Below, in pieces: positions 63,801 to 64,000 of a stretch of 64,000 bases of DNA (the first letter of the stretch is position 1; the number at the start of each line of letters is the position of its first letter). Position numbers and translations under genes: made by a program. The stretch is from Sebastes aleutianus (Eukaryota; Chordata; Actinopteri; Perciformes; Sebastidae): contig CAKAKS010000031.1 of NCBI GenBank assembly GCA_916700875.1, forward strand, positions 16,521,148-16,585,147. Direction: 5' to 3'. The notes under the pieces were generated by a model. It was not told where the DNA came from and did not search any database. It saw only the letters and a list, made by a program, of their open reading frames with translations.

Positions 63801-64000
63801 TAAAACACATTTGTAACGGTTTTGGAGGCCACAGACAAATCATCCTAGTGGCGTCAGATCAGAAAACGCTTCTATACAGTATGTCGTTGTAGAGGGCAGT
63901 GACAAATGACTTATTTTGTGCTTTAATTTGGAGGACATGTTGCAACATCCATATCACTACAGCCTGAGGCAAAAATATTCATTGTTGATCTAGCATTCAA

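Larger units (their letters stand above)
58425..64000 (-). other. upstream intron or leader region of lpar1
   Basis: No coding exon is recognisable. It holds a hAT-like fragment (58,620-59,094), several long GT repeats, a GAA-rich tract joined to a LINE-like tail (61,205-61,338), and minus-oriented repeat-family copies (61,383-61,930; 63,490-63,800). The non-coding first exon of lpar1 would be expected further right or hidden here. Confidence 0.5.

Overview
This window looks like a piece of nuclear genome from a teleost fish, probably a percomorph. It has compact exons in an AT-leaning, repeat-rich background, many CA/GT microsatellites, short DNA-transposon relics (hAT-like and TTAA-flanked) and a Tc1 element. 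Two vertebrate genes are certain. They are arranged tail to tail, in the MUSK-LPAR1 neighbour order known from human 9q31.

Plus strand, 1-27,350: the 3' part of musk, the muscle-specific receptor tyrosine kinase of the neuromuscular junction. Eleven coding exons can be placed with GT/AG sites and matching phases. They add up to exactly 2142 nt (713 residues plus stop). They cover the end of Ig domain 3, a 7-nt microexon, the Frizzled-type cysteine-rich domain (two exons), a 24-nt linker exon, a kringle domain (two exons 6.9 kb apart), the stalk with the transmembrane helix, the juxtamembrane NPMY segment, and the kinase (three exons). The start of the gene lies upstream of the window. The 3' UTR probably ends near an AATAAA at 27,325.

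Middle, 27,350-40,171: intergenic and 3'-flanking DNA. It holds repeat copies, two AT-rich or short-period tandem arrays, a CpG-rich patch near 32.7 kb, and whatever 3' UTR lpar1 has.

Minus strand, 58,424-40,172: lpar1, the lysophosphatidic acid receptor 1. Two coding exons encode 353 residues and are split inside TM6 by a 17.2-kb intron. The upstream non-coding (or alternative first) exon lies beyond position 64,000, so 58,425-64,000 is read as intron or upstream sequence.

Almost everything else is mobile-element debris: a damaged but recent Tc1/mariner copy with 211-bp IR/DR ends and TA duplications (54,042-55,662); six short elements flanked by TTAA; three hAT-type MITEs with 8-bp target duplications (two perfect, one 7/8) plus related fragments; three copies of a family with an ACTGTATA-type end; and a large family built on a 'gttaggtttaggcaacaaaac' core, one copy of which has expanded into a 53-bp minisatellite.

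I found no prokaryote-like system, CRISPR array or clear RNA gene. The most interesting points are splicing architecture in musk (a frame-critical 7-nt exon, an in-frame 24-nt exon and a kringle cassette bounded by phase-1 introns), a natural six-histidine run in LPAR1, nuclear-receptor motifs carried on repeats, and the nested and clustered TTAA elements.
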